Shown: positions 8,808-17,182 of the stretch, piece by piece
Numbering within the stretch: the first letter of the stretch is position 1
How the letters are laid out: every line of letters starts with the position of its first letter
NCBI RefSeq assembly: GCF_013410105.1
Contig: NZ_JACCCJ010000002.1
Coordinates: 248,001-312,000, forward strand
DNA: 64,000 nt
DNA from: Sphingopyxis sp. JAI108
GTDB taxonomy: Bacteria; Pseudomonadota; Alphaproteobacteria; Sphingomonadales; Sphingomonadaceae
Direction of reading: 5' to 3'
Position numbers and translations under genes: made by a program
The notes under the pieces: model-generated
Databases searched by the model: none
What the model was told of the DNA's origin: nothing
The model's input: the letters and a program-made list of their open reading frames with translations, nothing else

Positions 8808-9871
8808 GCGCCGGCCTTCCTCGCAAAGTCCCACGCCCGCTCGGCGAGCGGACGGACGCGTTCGGACATGTCCTTGGCGTGCTGCGACGAGGCGGTGCCC
8901 TCGATCACGCGCTTCTTGATGCCCTGGATGATTCCCGCGAGGCGGAAGAAATTATAAGCGAAATACCAGTTCATGTCGGGCACGCCGTCGCGTCCGGTGG
9001 CGGCGCAATAGCGCTCGACCATCTCGTCCAATTCGGGAATCCCGAGCGCCTTGCGGTCGAGGTCCATCACCCCCGAACGCCCGCCATTCTCGGTCACCCA
9101 CGCCATCGCGACATAGGTGAAATCGGCGAGCGGATCGCCCAAGGTCGACAGCTCCCAGTCGAGCACCGCGAGCACTTGCGCGCGATCCTTGGCATAGATC
9201 ATGTTGTCGATGCGATAGTCGCCGTGGACGACGCTGGTGCGCGTCTGCTCGGGCAGGCTTGCCGGCAGGAACGCGATCAGCTTTTCCATCTCGTCCATCG
9301 TCTCGGTCTCGGCGAGACGGTATTGCTTGGTCCAGCGGTCGACCTGGCGCCCGAAATAATTGCCGGGCTTGCCGAAATCGGAGAGCCCCGCCGCCTCGAC
9401 ATCGACGCTGTGCAGCGCCGCGAGCGTGTCGATCATCGCCTCGTAAGTGGCGCGGCGATTTTCCGGCGTCGATCCCGGCATCGCGCCGTCCCAGATGGTG
9501 TGGCCATCGACCATGGACATGACGTAGAACCAGCTGCCAACCACCGAGTCATCGGTGCAAAGCCCGTATTGGCGCGCGACCGGGAAGCCCATCTTGTGGA
9601 GTCCCGCCTGCACCTTATACTCGCGGTCGACCGCGTGCGCCGACGGGAGCAGCGGACCGAACGGCTTGCGGCGCAGCACATAATTGCCCGACGCGGCCGA
9701 GATCTTGTACGTCGGGTTCGACTGGCCGCCGGCGAATTTATGCTGCGTCAGCGGGCCTTCGAACCCCTCCACATTGGCTTCCATCCACGCGGTCAGCTTC
9801 GCTTCGTCGAGGACATCGGCACCCTCGGGCGCGACGGTGCCGCTGAAAGCCTTTTGCGCGTCTAATGTCAT
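8804..9871 (-). CDS. ACAD10/ACAD11-type acyl-CoA kinase (aminoglycoside-phosphotransferase fold)
   Basis: A 355-residue kinase-fold protein. The Brenner-type catalytic motif HGDYRIDN is at residues 216-223 and the metal-binding aspartate is Asp238 in VLDWELSTLGDPL. Near the N terminus, GGQSNPTY (48-55), YVLRRKPFGPLLPSAH (64-79) and DREYKVQ (82-88) match the amino-terminal domain of animal ACAD10/ACAD11. Those proteins, and LvaA of the bacterial levulinate pathway, phosphorylate 4-hydroxyacyl-CoA so that a partner dehydrogenase can eliminate phosphate. The partner dehydrogenase is encoded two genes upstream as a separate protein. ATGA overlaps occur at both ends. An antibiotic-resistance role is unlikely given the context. 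Fold is certain; substrate is inferred from family similarity recalled, not searched. Confidence 0.87.
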   Translation of the reverse strand: MTLDAQKAFSGTVAPEGADVLDEAKLTAWMEANVEGFEGPLTQHKFAGGQSNPTYKISAASGNYVLRRKPFGPLLPSAHAVDREYKVQAGLHKMGFPVARQYGLCTDDSVVGSWFYVMSMVDGHTIWDGAMPGSTPENRRATYEAMIDTLAALHSVDVEAAGLSDFGKPGNYFGRQVDRWTKQYRLAETETMDEMEKLIAFLPASLPEQTRTSVVHGDYRIDNMIYAKDRAQVLAVLDWELSTLGDPLADFTYVAMAWVTENGGRSGVMDLDRKALGIPELDEMVERYCAATGRDGVPDMNWYFAYNFFRLAGIIQGIKKRVIEGTASSQHAKDMSERVRPLAERAWDFARKAGA

Positions 9872-10959
9872 TGGTCGAAAACGATCACCGACCGCGCGGC
9901 GTCGCCCTTTCGCATCTTGTCGAACCCCTCGTTGACCTTGGCCAGCGGGATCGTCTCGGCGACGATCGAGTCGAGGTCGAGCAGGCCGCGGAGGTAAAAA
10001 TCGACGAGGCGGGGGATGTCGACCGGGAAGCGGTTGCCGCCCATGATCGCACCCTGCAATTTCTTGCCCGACAGCAGGTCCATCGCGCTGAGCCCGACCT
10101 TTTCGGACAGCGGCATCATGCCGAGGATCGTCGCGGTGCCGCCGCGGCGCAGCGACGCGACTGCAAGGTTCGCCGAAGCCGGACGCCCCACCGCTTCGAT
10201 CGCATGGTCGACGCCGCCCTTGCTGATCTCGAGGATCTGCTTCGCGGCATCGTCGGCGAGTGCATCGACGACGTCGGTGGCGCCGAGCTTCACCGCCAGC
10301 GCGCGTTTCTCCGGCACCGGATCGGCGGCGATGATGCGGCCCGCGCCCGCGATCTTGGCGGCGTTGATCGTCGCGAGGCCCACCCCGCCGCAGCCGACGA
10401 CCGCGACGGTTTCGCCCGGCGTCACCTTGCACGCATTGAAGATCGTCCCCGCGCCCGTCGTCACCGCGCAGCCGATGACCGCGGCGCGGTCGAGCGGCAT
10501 GTCGGGGTCGATCGCGACGCACGCATGTTCATGGACCAGCATCGTTTCGGCAAAGGCCGACAGGTTGAGCATCTGGTTGACCGGCGACCCGTCGGGACGC
10601 GTGATGCGCGGCGCGGAGCCGACGGCGCGGCGCGTGTCGCCGCCCATGCACAGCGACATGCGCCCGGTGACGCAGAACTCGCAGTGCCCGCAAAAGGCGG
10701 AAAGGCAAGTGACGACCGCATCGCCGACCTTCACCGTGCGCACCTCGCTGCCGACCGCCTCGACGATCCCTGCGGCCTCATGGCCGGGAATGGCAGGGAG
10801 GGGGTGCGGATAGGCGCCGTCGATGAAATGCAGGTCCGAATGGCACAGCCCGCACGCGGCGGTACGAATCCGCACCTCGTGCGGGCCGCAATCGGCAACG
10901 ACGACGTCCTCGATCGACAGCGGCTTGCCCGGTTCGATCAGAATCGCGGCTTTGGTCAC
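9868..10959 (-). CDS. Zinc-dependent medium-chain alcohol dehydrogenase
   Basis: A 363-residue MDR-family dehydrogenase with both zinc sites. Catalytic zinc ligands are in GLCHSD (Cys39) and GHE (His60-Glu61). The structural zinc set is Cys90, Cys93, Cys96 and Cys104, in C-x2-C-x2-C-x7-C spacing. The Rossmann motif is VVGCGGVGLATINAAK. I chose the GTG at 10959 (start of the TKAAILIEPGKPL segment) because GGAGAGA lies at the right distance upstream; the frame runs further back only through the acyl-CoA dehydrogenase gene. The stop overlaps the kinase start (ATGA). It resembles class III and related alcohol dehydrogenases. In this operon it may oxidise a terminal or secondary alcohol to aldehyde or ketone before or after CoA activation. 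Confidence 0.9.
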   Translation of the reverse strand: MTKAAILIEPGKPLSIEDVVVADCGPHEVRIRTAACGLCHSDLHFIDGAYPHPLPAIPGHEAAGIVEAVGSEVRTVKVGDAVVTCLSAFCGHCEFCVTGRMSLCMGGDTRRAVGSAPRITRPDGSPVNQMLNLSAFAETMLVHEHACVAIDPDMPLDRAAVIGCAVTTGAGTIFNACKVTPGETVAVVGCGGVGLATINAAKIAGAGRIIAADPVPEKRALAVKLGATDVVDALADDAAKQILEISKGGVDHAIEAVGRPASANLAVASLRRGGTATILGMMPLSEKVGLSAMDLLSGKKLQGAIMGGNRFPVDIPRLVDFYLRGLLDLDSIVAETIPLAKVNEGFDKMRKGDAARSVIVFDQ

Positions 10960-10981
10960 AATATCTCTCCGAATGCTGCTT

Positions 10982-12271
10982 TTAACGCGAAACCCCGATG
11001 TCGCCCGACGAGAAGCCCGGCTCGCTCGCTTCGCTATGCTTGGCGAATTCGATCCGCGCGATCGCGCGTTCGTGCACTTCGTCGGGTCCGTCGGCGAGTC
11101 GCAAAGTCCGTTGATGCGCATAGGCTTTGGCCAGCCCGAAATCCTCCGACACGCCGCCGCCACCATGCGCCTGGATCGCGTCGTCGATGATCTTCAGCGC
11201 CATGTTCGGCGCCTGCACCTTGATCATAGCGATCTCGGCCGCGGCCGACTTGTTGCCAACCTTGTCCATCATGTCGGCGGCCTTCAGGCACAGCAGGCGC
11301 GTCATTTCGATGTCGATGCGCGCGCGGGCGAGGCGATGCTCCCAGATGCTGTATTCGGCGACCTTGCGGCCAAAGGCGACGCGCGACTGGAGCCGCTTCG
11401 CCATCTTGGCGATCGCTTCTTCCGCCACGCCGATCGTGCGCATGCAGTGATGGATGCGGCCGGGCCCGAGGCGCCCCTGCGCGATCTCGAACCCGCGGCC
11501 CTCGCCGAGCAGCATCGCGTCCTCGGCGTTGACGCGCACGTCCTTCAGCTCGATTTCCATATGGCCGTGCGGCGCATCGTCATAACCGAAGACGGGCAGG
11601 TGGCGCAGGATGTTCACGCCGGGAGCGTCGAGCGGCATCAGCACCATCGACTGCTGCGCATGGCGCTTGGCGGCGAAATCGGTCTTGCCCATCACGATCG
11701 CGACCTCGCAGCGCGGATCGCCCGCGCCCGACGACCACCATTTGGTGCCGTTGATCACATAGTCGTCGCCGTCGCGCTCGATGCGCGTTTCGATATTGGT
11801 CGCGTCGGACGAGGCGACGCGCGGCTCGGTCATCAGGAAGGCCGACCGGATCTCGCCGTTCATCAGGCGGCCGAGATATTTGTCCTTCTGCGCGCGCGTG
11901 CCGTAACGGTGGAACACTTCCATATTGCCGGTGTCGGGCGCCGAGCAGTTGAACACCTCGCTCGCGAAACCGACGCGGCCCATTTCCTCGGCGCAGAGCG
12001 CATATTCGAGGTTGGTGAGCCCCGGTCCCTCGAACTCGAACGTCTCGTCGACATGATGGTGCGCGGCGGACTTGGGCGGCATGAACAGGTTCCAGATGCC
12101 GGCCTCTTTCGCCTCGGCCTTCAGGTCCTCGACGATCTGGATCACCTTCCAGCGATCGCCGGCCTTGTCCTGCTCGTTATAGGTCGGGACCGCGGGGCGA
12201 ACCTTGCGCTCGATGAAATCGCGCACGCGGTCGCGCCAATAGACCTGCCGGTCGGTGAGATCGAAATCCAT
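10982..12271 (-). CDS. ACAD10/ACAD11-type acyl-CoA dehydrogenase
   Basis: A 429-residue flavoprotein of the acyl-CoA dehydrogenase superfamily. Several segments match the dehydrogenase half of animal ACAD10/11 rather than ordinary FadE enzymes: [50 protein letters not shown] and [12 protein letters not shown]. In ACAD11 and LvaC-type systems this unit acts on a phosphorylated 4-hydroxyacyl-CoA. The start at 12271 has a GGAAGGATGCGGAG ribosome site; the longer frame to 12331 would run through the palindrome at 12287-12302. It is the first gene of the seven-gene minus operon and is followed 22 bases later by the zinc dehydrogenase. Family is confident; the eliminated-phosphate chemistry is inferred from the kinase being present. 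Confidence 0.9.
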   Translation of the reverse strand: MDFDLTDRQVYWRDRVRDFIERKVRPAVPTYNEQDKAGDRWKVIQIVEDLKAEAKEAGIWNLFMPPKSAAHHHVDETFEFEGPGLTNLEYALCAEEMGRVGFASEVFNCSAPDTGNMEVFHRYGTRAQKDKYLGRLMNGEIRSAFLMTEPRVASSDATNIETRIERDGDDYVINGTKWWSSGAGDPRCEVAIVMGKTDFAAKRHAQQSMVLMPLDAPGVNILRHLPVFGYDDAPHGHMEIELKDVRVNAEDAMLLGEGRGFEIAQGRLGPGRIHHCMRTIGVAEEAIAKMAKRLQSRVAFGRKVAEYSIWEHRLARARIDIEMTRLLCLKAADMMDKVGNKSAAAEIAMIKVQAPNMALKIIDDAIQAHGGGGVSEDFGLAKAYAHQRTLRLADGPDEVHERAIARIEFAKHSEASEPGFSSGDIGVSR

Positions 12272-12286
12272 CTCCGCATCCTTCCC

Positions 12287-12302
12287 TTTACGTTCACGTA
12301 AA
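12287..12302. promoter_or_regulatory. Candidate operator palindrome before the ACAD11-like operon
   Basis: TTTACGT-TC-ACGTAAA is a perfect 7-2-7 inverted repeat 16 bases upstream of the acyl-CoA dehydrogenase start. It resembles, as I recall them, palindromes bound by MerR-family LiuR-type or TetR-type acyl-CoA regulators. A related, imperfect copy is at 14806-14821. No regulator gene is encoded nearby. Confidence 0.6.
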
Positions 12303-12381
12303 CCTTTGGACCGATTCGCCGGCCTTGCCAAGTCCTGCGGTCCGAAAATTACCTCATTTGGTCAGCCAGCGTATTTTTCCT

Positions 12382-13842
12382 TCAGGGGTGCGCCCCGCTG
12401 GCGTCGGGTTCGGCGCGCGCGGCATCGCCCAGCAACGCCAGCCGCGCTTCATGGTCGGCGCGCGAGATCGGGAATTTTCGCATCACGATCAGCCCCATCG
12501 TCCCGATGATCAGCACCGCGAGCGCATAACCGAGCGCGAGATTGCCGAGCACGTCGCCGCCGACCTCGCCGGGCTTCGCATTTGCCGGAAAGGCCGCGAA
12601 GGACAGGATCAGCCCGGCGACGAAGATGCCGATTCCGGTCGCGCATTTCTGCATGAAGAAATAGCCGGCGAAGAACAGTCCCTCGGAGCGGCGCCCCGTC
12701 TCGCTCTGCGACGCCTCGACAACGTCGGCCATCATCGACGACGACAGGATCATCAGGATGATCGAGAAGCTGTTCGACACGAACACCAGCGCGAACATCG
12801 TCGCGACACTCGGCTTGCCGGGCAGGCCTGGAAAGACGCCCTGGATCCACGCGAAATAGATGCCGCTGTTGACGAGCAGCGCGACGGCGCCGGCGAAAAT
12901 CGCCCCGTCGCGTTTGCCAAGCTTTGCCGAGAGCGGCGCGACGAGCACGAAGGCCGCGATCATCGAGGCGAACAGCAGGAAGACATAGGCGACCATCTCG
13001 CCCTGCGTGAACTGCCAGAAAAACCCGAGCAGATAATTGTTCATCGAGAAGGTGATGCCCTGATTGATGAAGCCGAACAGCGCCGCGAAGATCAGCCACA
13101 GGAAGGCCCGGTTCGACAGCGTGTCGCGCATCTCGCCGAGCACCTGCCGCAGCGTCGTTTTGGGCTTCACATCGGCGACGTTCGACACCGCGATGCGTTT
13201 GTGCTGCCCCGCCGCCGAAACGAGCACCGCGCCGGCCATCATCAGCGCCCCGGCGAGCGCATAGGGGAAATAGCCCGCGGGATCGACAAGCCCCTTGGCG
13301 CCGCCGAAGAAAACCCCATAAGCGAGCAGCAGAATGAGCAGCCCGCCGCCCCAGCCGAACAGGAAGCGATAGCGCATCACCGCGGTGCGCTCGTCATAAT
13401 CGCCGGTCAGTTCGGGGACGATCGCGACCGATGGCACTTCGCAGCATGACACCAGCGACCGGACGATGATCGCAAAGCCGATCAGCCACGCGACCGTCAT
13501 CGTGTCGCTCATCGCGGGCGGGCTCCACAGCAACATCCATGCAATTGCGAGCGGGATGGGAGCGAGATAGAGCCAGGGCAGGCGGCGCCCCCAGCGGCTG
13601 CGGGTGCGGTCGGTGAGTTCGCCGATCACCGGATCGACGAAGGCGTCGGCGATCAGCGCGACCATGATCGCGGCGCCGACGATGCCCGCGTCGAGCCCGA
13701 TAACCTGATTGTAGAAGAGCAGCAGGAAGGTCGAAAACCCGTTATCCTTGACGCCATAGGCGATGCTGCCAAGCCCGTGGGTGGCCTTCAGCCAGACGGG
13801 CAGGCGCTCGGGGCGCGGAACCGCGATTGTCGCCGCGCTCAC
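12382..13842 (-). CDS. MFS transporter of the GPH / sugar-cation symporter type
   Basis: A 486-residue integral membrane protein with about 12 hydrophobic segments. The loop between segments 2 and 3 reads GELTDRTRSRWGRRLPWL, the form typical of the glycoside-pentoside-hexuronide branch (MelB-like) of the major facilitator superfamily. PYALAGALMMAGAVLV and GYFFMQKCATGIGIFVAG are clear membrane helices. Start: a GTG at 13842 overlapping the upstream SDR's TGA (GTGA) gives the SAATIAVPRPERLPVW N terminus; the longer frame would lie inside the SDR. Although the branch is named for sugars, members near acyl-CoA catabolic genes often move other organic solutes, so the substrate here could be the compound degraded by the flanking enzymes. 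Confidence 0.85.
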   Translation of the reverse strand: MSAATIAVPRPERLPVWLKATHGLGSIAYGVKDNGFSTFLLLFYNQVIGLDAGIVGAAIMVALIADAFVDPVIGELTDRTRSRWGRRLPWLYLAPIPLAIAWMLLWSPPAMSDTMTVAWLIGFAIIVRSLVSCCEVPSVAIVPELTGDYDERTAVMRYRFLFGWGGGLLILLLAYGVFFGGAKGLVDPAGYFPYALAGALMMAGAVLVSAAGQHKRIAVSNVADVKPKTTLRQVLGEMRDTLSNRAFLWLIFAALFGFINQGITFSMNNYLLGFFWQFTQGEMVAYVFLLFASMIAAFVLVAPLSAKLGKRDGAIFAGAVALLVNSGIYFAWIQGVFPGLPGKPSVATMFALVFVSNSFSIILMILSSSMMADVVEASQSETGRRSEGLFFAGYFFMQKCATGIGIFVAGLILSFAAFPANAKPGEVGGDVLGNLALGYALAVLIIGTMGLIVMRKFPISRADHEARLALLGDAARAEPDASGAHP

Positions 13843-14696
13843 GCGGAGGCTCCGGCTTTCGCCGCTTCCTCCATCGCAAGCAGGGCGTCGAACATGCCCG
13901 GCGTTTCCTTGTCCCACGCGTGGCGCTGGCCGATCGTCAGCCCGCCGTCGACGAGCAGGTGGGTGCCGGTCATGAAGCTCGACTCCTCGCTCGCGAGATA
14001 GGCGACGGCGTTGGCGATATCCTCGGGCTGGCCGCCGCGCGCGACGGGCTGCGCGTTGGCGCTCATTTGCGCGATCACTTCATTCGCCTGCGTCTTGAGC
14101 TCGCCCGGCACCTCGAGCGAGGCGGTGAAGATATTGGTGTTGATGAAGCCGGGGCAGATCGCGTTCACGCGGATGCCATATTGCGCCAGGTCGGTGGCCG
14201 CGACCTTCGACAGATGCAGCACCCCCGCCTTCGCCACCGCATAGGCGATCGGCGAATAGCCCGCGCCCAGCGCGGCGACGCTCGCGGTGTTGACGATGCT
14301 CGCACCCTTGCGATGCTTCATATGCGGCGCGGCGTAGCGGATGCCCATCGCAACCGACTTGAGGACGAGGTCCATCGTGCGGTCCCAGCCCTCGGGCGTG
14401 ATCTCGTCGATCGGCGCGCGGTCGCCGCCCGCGGCGGCATTGTTGAACACGATATCGATCCCGCCCGCTTTCGCGGCGGCGGCGTTCATCAGCGCTTCGA
14501 TGTCCGACGGTTTCGTGACGTCGCAGCGGATAAATTCGATCTTGCCGTTCGACTGTTCGGCGAGGGCGCGCCCGCCCGCCTCGTCGATGTCGGCGGCGAA
14601 GACATGCGCGCCTTCGCCCGCCAGTTTGAGCACACTTGCCTTGCCGATACCCGATGCTGCGCCGGTGACGACGGCGACCTTGCCTGCGAATCGCAT
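13839..14696 (-). CDS. Short-chain dehydrogenase/reductase
   Basis: A 285-residue classical SDR. It has TGAASGIGKAS near residue 12, a NNAAAGGDRAPI loop, the catalytic Ser in NTASVAALGAG, and YAVAKAG with the Tyr-Lys pair. DGG appears near the C terminus, followed by about 35 extra residues (EEAAKAGASA at the end). The aspartate in AADIDEAGG after the second beta strand suggests NAD(H). The ATG at 14696 has GGGAGCAGAGAT upstream. Its stop overlaps the GTG start of the MFS gene, so the two form a unit, transcribed divergently from the acyl-CoA dehydrogenase pair at 14868. Substrate unknown; a hydroxyacyl or alcohol intermediate of the same pathway is plausible. Confidence 0.9.
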   Translation of the reverse strand: MRFAGKVAVVTGAASGIGKASVLKLAGEGAHVFAADIDEAGGRALAEQSNGKIEFIRCDVTKPSDIEALMNAAAAKAGGIDIVFNNAAAGGDRAPIDEITPEGWDRTMDLVLKSVAMGIRYAAPHMKHRKGASIVNTASVAALGAGYSPIAYAVAKAGVLHLSKVAATDLAQYGIRVNAICPGFINTNIFTASLEVPGELKTQANEVIAQMSANAQPVARGGQPEDIANAVAYLASEESSFMTGTHLLVDGGLTIGQRHAWDKETPGMFDALLAMEEAAKAGASA

Positions 14697-14742
14697 ATCT
14701 CTGCTCCCGTTTTCTTTTGCCACTTAGCTTAGGCGCCAAAGG

Positions 14743-14821
14743 TGACGCGTCAACGTCGGCCTGACGGACGCTACGGCGCCGTAACGGCAGGTGCGCCCCG
14801 CCAAGTTGACGCTTGCGTAAA
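14743..14821. promoter_or_regulatory. Divergent regulatory region with three palindromes
   Basis: Between the divergent SDR and acyl-CoA dehydrogenase genes are TGACGCGTCA (14743-14752), TACGGCGCCGTA (14772-14783) and TTGACGCTTGCGTAAA (14806-14821). The last has arms that pair at six of seven positions and resembles the perfect palindrome at 12287-12302. Divergent promoters with shared operators are likely; no -35/-10 pair is certain. Confidence 0.5.
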
Positions 14822-14867
14822 GCAGCCAAGCGGACGTAGGTTTGCGCGCAGAAGAGGAGCCAAAAGG

Positions 14868-16049
14868 ATGAGCGAACTGGACGCTTTCCGCACCGAGGTG
14901 CGCGAATGGCTGGAGGCGAATTGCCCCGCCGAAATGCGCGAGCCGATCCGCGACGAGGATGACGTCTGCTGGGGCGGGCGCAAATTCAAATTCAAAAATG
15001 AAGCGCAGAAACAGTGGCTCGATGCCTGCGTGTCCAAGGGCTATACGGTGCCCGACTGGCCCAAAGCCTATGGCGGTGCCGGGCTGACCCCCGAACAGAC
15101 CAAGATCCTCAAACAGGAAATGAAGCGCATCAAGGCGCGCTCGCCGCTCGACAGCTTCGGGATCTGGATGCTCGGCCCCGCGCTGCTGCAATTCGGCACC
15201 GAGGAACAGAAGGTCCAGTATCTGAATCCGATCGCGCGCGGCGAAATCCGCTGGTGCCAGGGTTATTCGGAACCCGGTTCGGGCAGCGATCTCGTGTCCT
15301 TGCAGACCTTCGGCGAGGACAGGGGCGATCATTGGGTCGTCAACGGGTCGAAAATCTGGACCAGCTACGCCGACAAGGCCGACTGGATCTTCTGCCTCGT
15401 CCGCACCGACAAGGCGAATAAATATCAGGGCATCACTTTCATGCTCTTCGACATGGAGAGCAAGGGCGTCACCACCAAGCCGATCCTCCTGATCAGCGGC
15501 AACTCGCCGTTCTGCGAAACCTTCTTCGACGATGTCGAAGTGCCCAAGACGCAATATGTCGGCGAGATCAACCGCGGCTGGGACGTCGCCAAATATCTGC
15601 TCGGCCACGAACGCGAGATGATCTCGGGCGGCGGCGCCGGCGGCGACATGGTCAGCATCGGCGGCGCCTTTGCCAAGGCGTTCGGCAAGAATGCTTCCGG
15701 AGAACTCGACGACCCGATCCTGCGCGCCGAAATGGCGGCGTTCGACGTTGACGTCTTTGCCTACAGGGCCATGGGCGAACGCTTCATGGACATGTGGAAG
15801 ACCGGCCGCGCGCATCCGGCGTCGTCGAACATGATGAAATATGTCGGGACCGAGCTCAACAAGCGCCGCCACGAACTCGTCATGTCGGGCGGCGGCAGCG
15901 AAGCGCTCGAATGGGACAGCGAAGAGACCAAGGGCGGCGCGCGCGCGCGCGGCTGGCTGCGCACCAAGGCCAATTCGATCGAAGGCGGCACGAGCGAAGT
16001 CATGCTCAATGTCATCGCCAAGCGTATCCTCGACCTGCCCGGAGCCTGA
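14868..16049 (+). CDS. Acyl-CoA dehydrogenase, large subunit of a probable two-subunit enzyme
   Basis: A 393-residue acyl-CoA dehydrogenase. It has the FAD-site motif CQGYSEPGSGSDLVSLQ, the NGSKIWTSYADKADW segment and a C-terminal EGGTSEVMLNVIAKRIL. The start at 14868 has AAAAGGATG with GAGGAG just upstream; the frame extends to 14742 only through the operator region. It is followed after three bases by a second, shorter dehydrogenase gene. Adjacent unequal dehydrogenase genes are known to form alpha2-beta2 enzymes in steroid and related ring or side-chain catabolism (FadE28/29, FadE17/18 types). By that precedent this pair may be one enzyme acting on a bulky acyl-CoA. Family certain; heteromeric state and substrate inferred. 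Confidence 0.9.
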   Translation: MSELDAFRTEVREWLEANCPAEMREPIRDEDDVCWGGRKFKFKNEAQKQWLDACVSKGYTVPDWPKAYGGAGLTPEQTKILKQEMKRIKARSPLDSFGIWMLGPALLQFGTEEQKVQYLNPIARGEIRWCQGYSEPGSGSDLVSLQTFGEDRGDHWVVNGSKIWTSYADKADWIFCLVRTDKANKYQGITFMLFDMESKGVTTKPILLISGNSPFCETFFDDVEVPKTQYVGEINRGWDVAKYLLGHEREMISGGGAGGDMVSIGGAFAKAFGKNASGELDDPILRAEMAAFDVDVFAYRAMGERFMDMWKTGRAHPASSNMMKYVGTELNKRRHELVMSGGGSEALEWDSEETKGGARARGWLRTKANSIEGGTSEVMLNVIAKRILDLPGA

Positions 16050-16052
16050 CCC

Positions 16053-17171
16053 ATGCCTTTGTACCACAATGACGACCAGGCGATGCTCAAGGACAGCGTC
16101 GCGCCTTTCGTGGCCGAACAGGCGCCGGTGTCGCACCTGCGCGGGCTTCGCGACAGCGCCGACGCGACCGGCTTTTCGCGCGACCTCTGGGCGCAGTTCA
16201 CCGAAATGGGTCTGCCCGGGATGCTCGTTCCCGAAGCTCACGGCGGGCTCGGCATGGGGCATATGGAGGCGGGCATCGTGCTCGAGGAAATCGGCCGCAA
16301 CCTGACCCCGTCGCCTTTCCTCTCGACCGGTGTCGGCGCGGTCGCCGCGCTGGCGAAGGCCGGCGGCACGCAGGCGGGCCGCTGGCTTCCGGCCATTGCG
16401 AGCGGCGAAGCGATCGTCGCGCTCGCGATCGATGAAGGCGCGAAGCACCGCCCCGACCGCATCGCGACGACGGCGACGCGCGCCGGCAACGGGTTTCGTT
16501 TGGACGGCAAGAAGAGCTTCGTCCTCCACGGCCATGTCGCCGATATGAGCATCGTCGCTGCGAAGACCGACGGCGGGATCACGCTTTTCGCGGTGCCGAA
16601 GGATGCGAAAGGCGTCACCGCCGATCCGCGCCGCTTGGTGGACTCGAGTCTTGCGAGCCATGTCACGCTCGACGGCGTCGAGGTCGATGCCGACGCCGTG
16701 ATCGGCGAAGTCGATGCGGGCGGCGACATCCTCGACGCGCTGCTCGCCGCCACCCGCACCGGCGCCGCCGCCGAAATGGTCGGCGTCGGGCAGGGCGCGA
16801 TGGACATGACGGTCAATTACCTCAAGGAACGCAAGCAGTTCGGCAAGCTGATCGGCGAGTTCCAGGGCCTCCAGCACCGCGCCGCGCATCTCTATGGCGA
16901 GATGGAAGTCGCGCGCGCCACCGTGATGAAGGCGCAGCAACTGCTCGACGAGGGCAGCGAAGGCGCGAAGCTGATGGTCTCGGTCGCCAAGGCGAAGGCC
17001 GGCCGCGCCGCGAACCTCGCGGTGCGCGAGGGCGTCCAGATGCACGGCGGCATCGGCATGACCGACGAATATGACATCGGCCTCTATATGAAACGCGACC
17101 GAGCGCTCGCCGAATATATGGGCGACGTGCATTACCATATTGACCAGGTCGCGCGCATGAACGGCTACTGA
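16053..17171 (+). CDS. Acyl-CoA dehydrogenase, small subunit of a probable two-subunit enzyme
   Basis: A 372-residue divergent acyl-CoA dehydrogenase. The N-terminal domain (LVPEAHGGLGMGHMEAGIV) and the C-terminal helices (YLKERKQFGKLIGEFQGLQH, MHGGIGMTDEYDIGLYMKR) are conserved. The central FAD/substrate segment is degenerate: where the partner has SEPGSGSD this protein has only ALAIDEGAKHRPD. That loss is typical of the second chain of heteromeric acyl-CoA dehydrogenases. It starts three bases after the stop of the larger subunit. Family membership is firm; loss of independent activity is inferred from the missing motif. Confidence 0.88.
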   Translation: MPLYHNDDQAMLKDSVAPFVAEQAPVSHLRGLRDSADATGFSRDLWAQFTEMGLPGMLVPEAHGGLGMGHMEAGIVLEEIGRNLTPSPFLSTGVGAVAALAKAGGTQAGRWLPAIASGEAIVALAIDEGAKHRPDRIATTATRAGNGFRLDGKKSFVLHGHVADMSIVAAKTDGGITLFAVPKDAKGVTADPRRLVDSSLASHVTLDGVEVDADAVIGEVDAGGDILDALLAATRTGAAAEMVGVGQGAMDMTVNYLKERKQFGKLIGEFQGLQHRAAHLYGEMEVARATVMKAQQLLDEGSEGAKLMVSVAKAKAGRAANLAVREGVQMHGGIGMTDEYDIGLYMKRDRALAEYMGDVHYHIDQVARMNGY

Positions 17172-17182
17172 TTTTGACTACG

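Noticed and set aside
8804..10522. Reading the kinase as an aminoglycoside-resistance gene
   Set aside because: The APH fold is shared with ACAD10/11 kinase domains. The GGQSNPTY and YVLRRKPFG segments and the operon context point to acyl-CoA metabolism.
14724..17138. 804-codon minus frame opposite the two acyl-CoA dehydrogenase subunits
   Set aside because: Shadow caused by high GC at third positions. The + strand frames carry FAD and substrate motifs.
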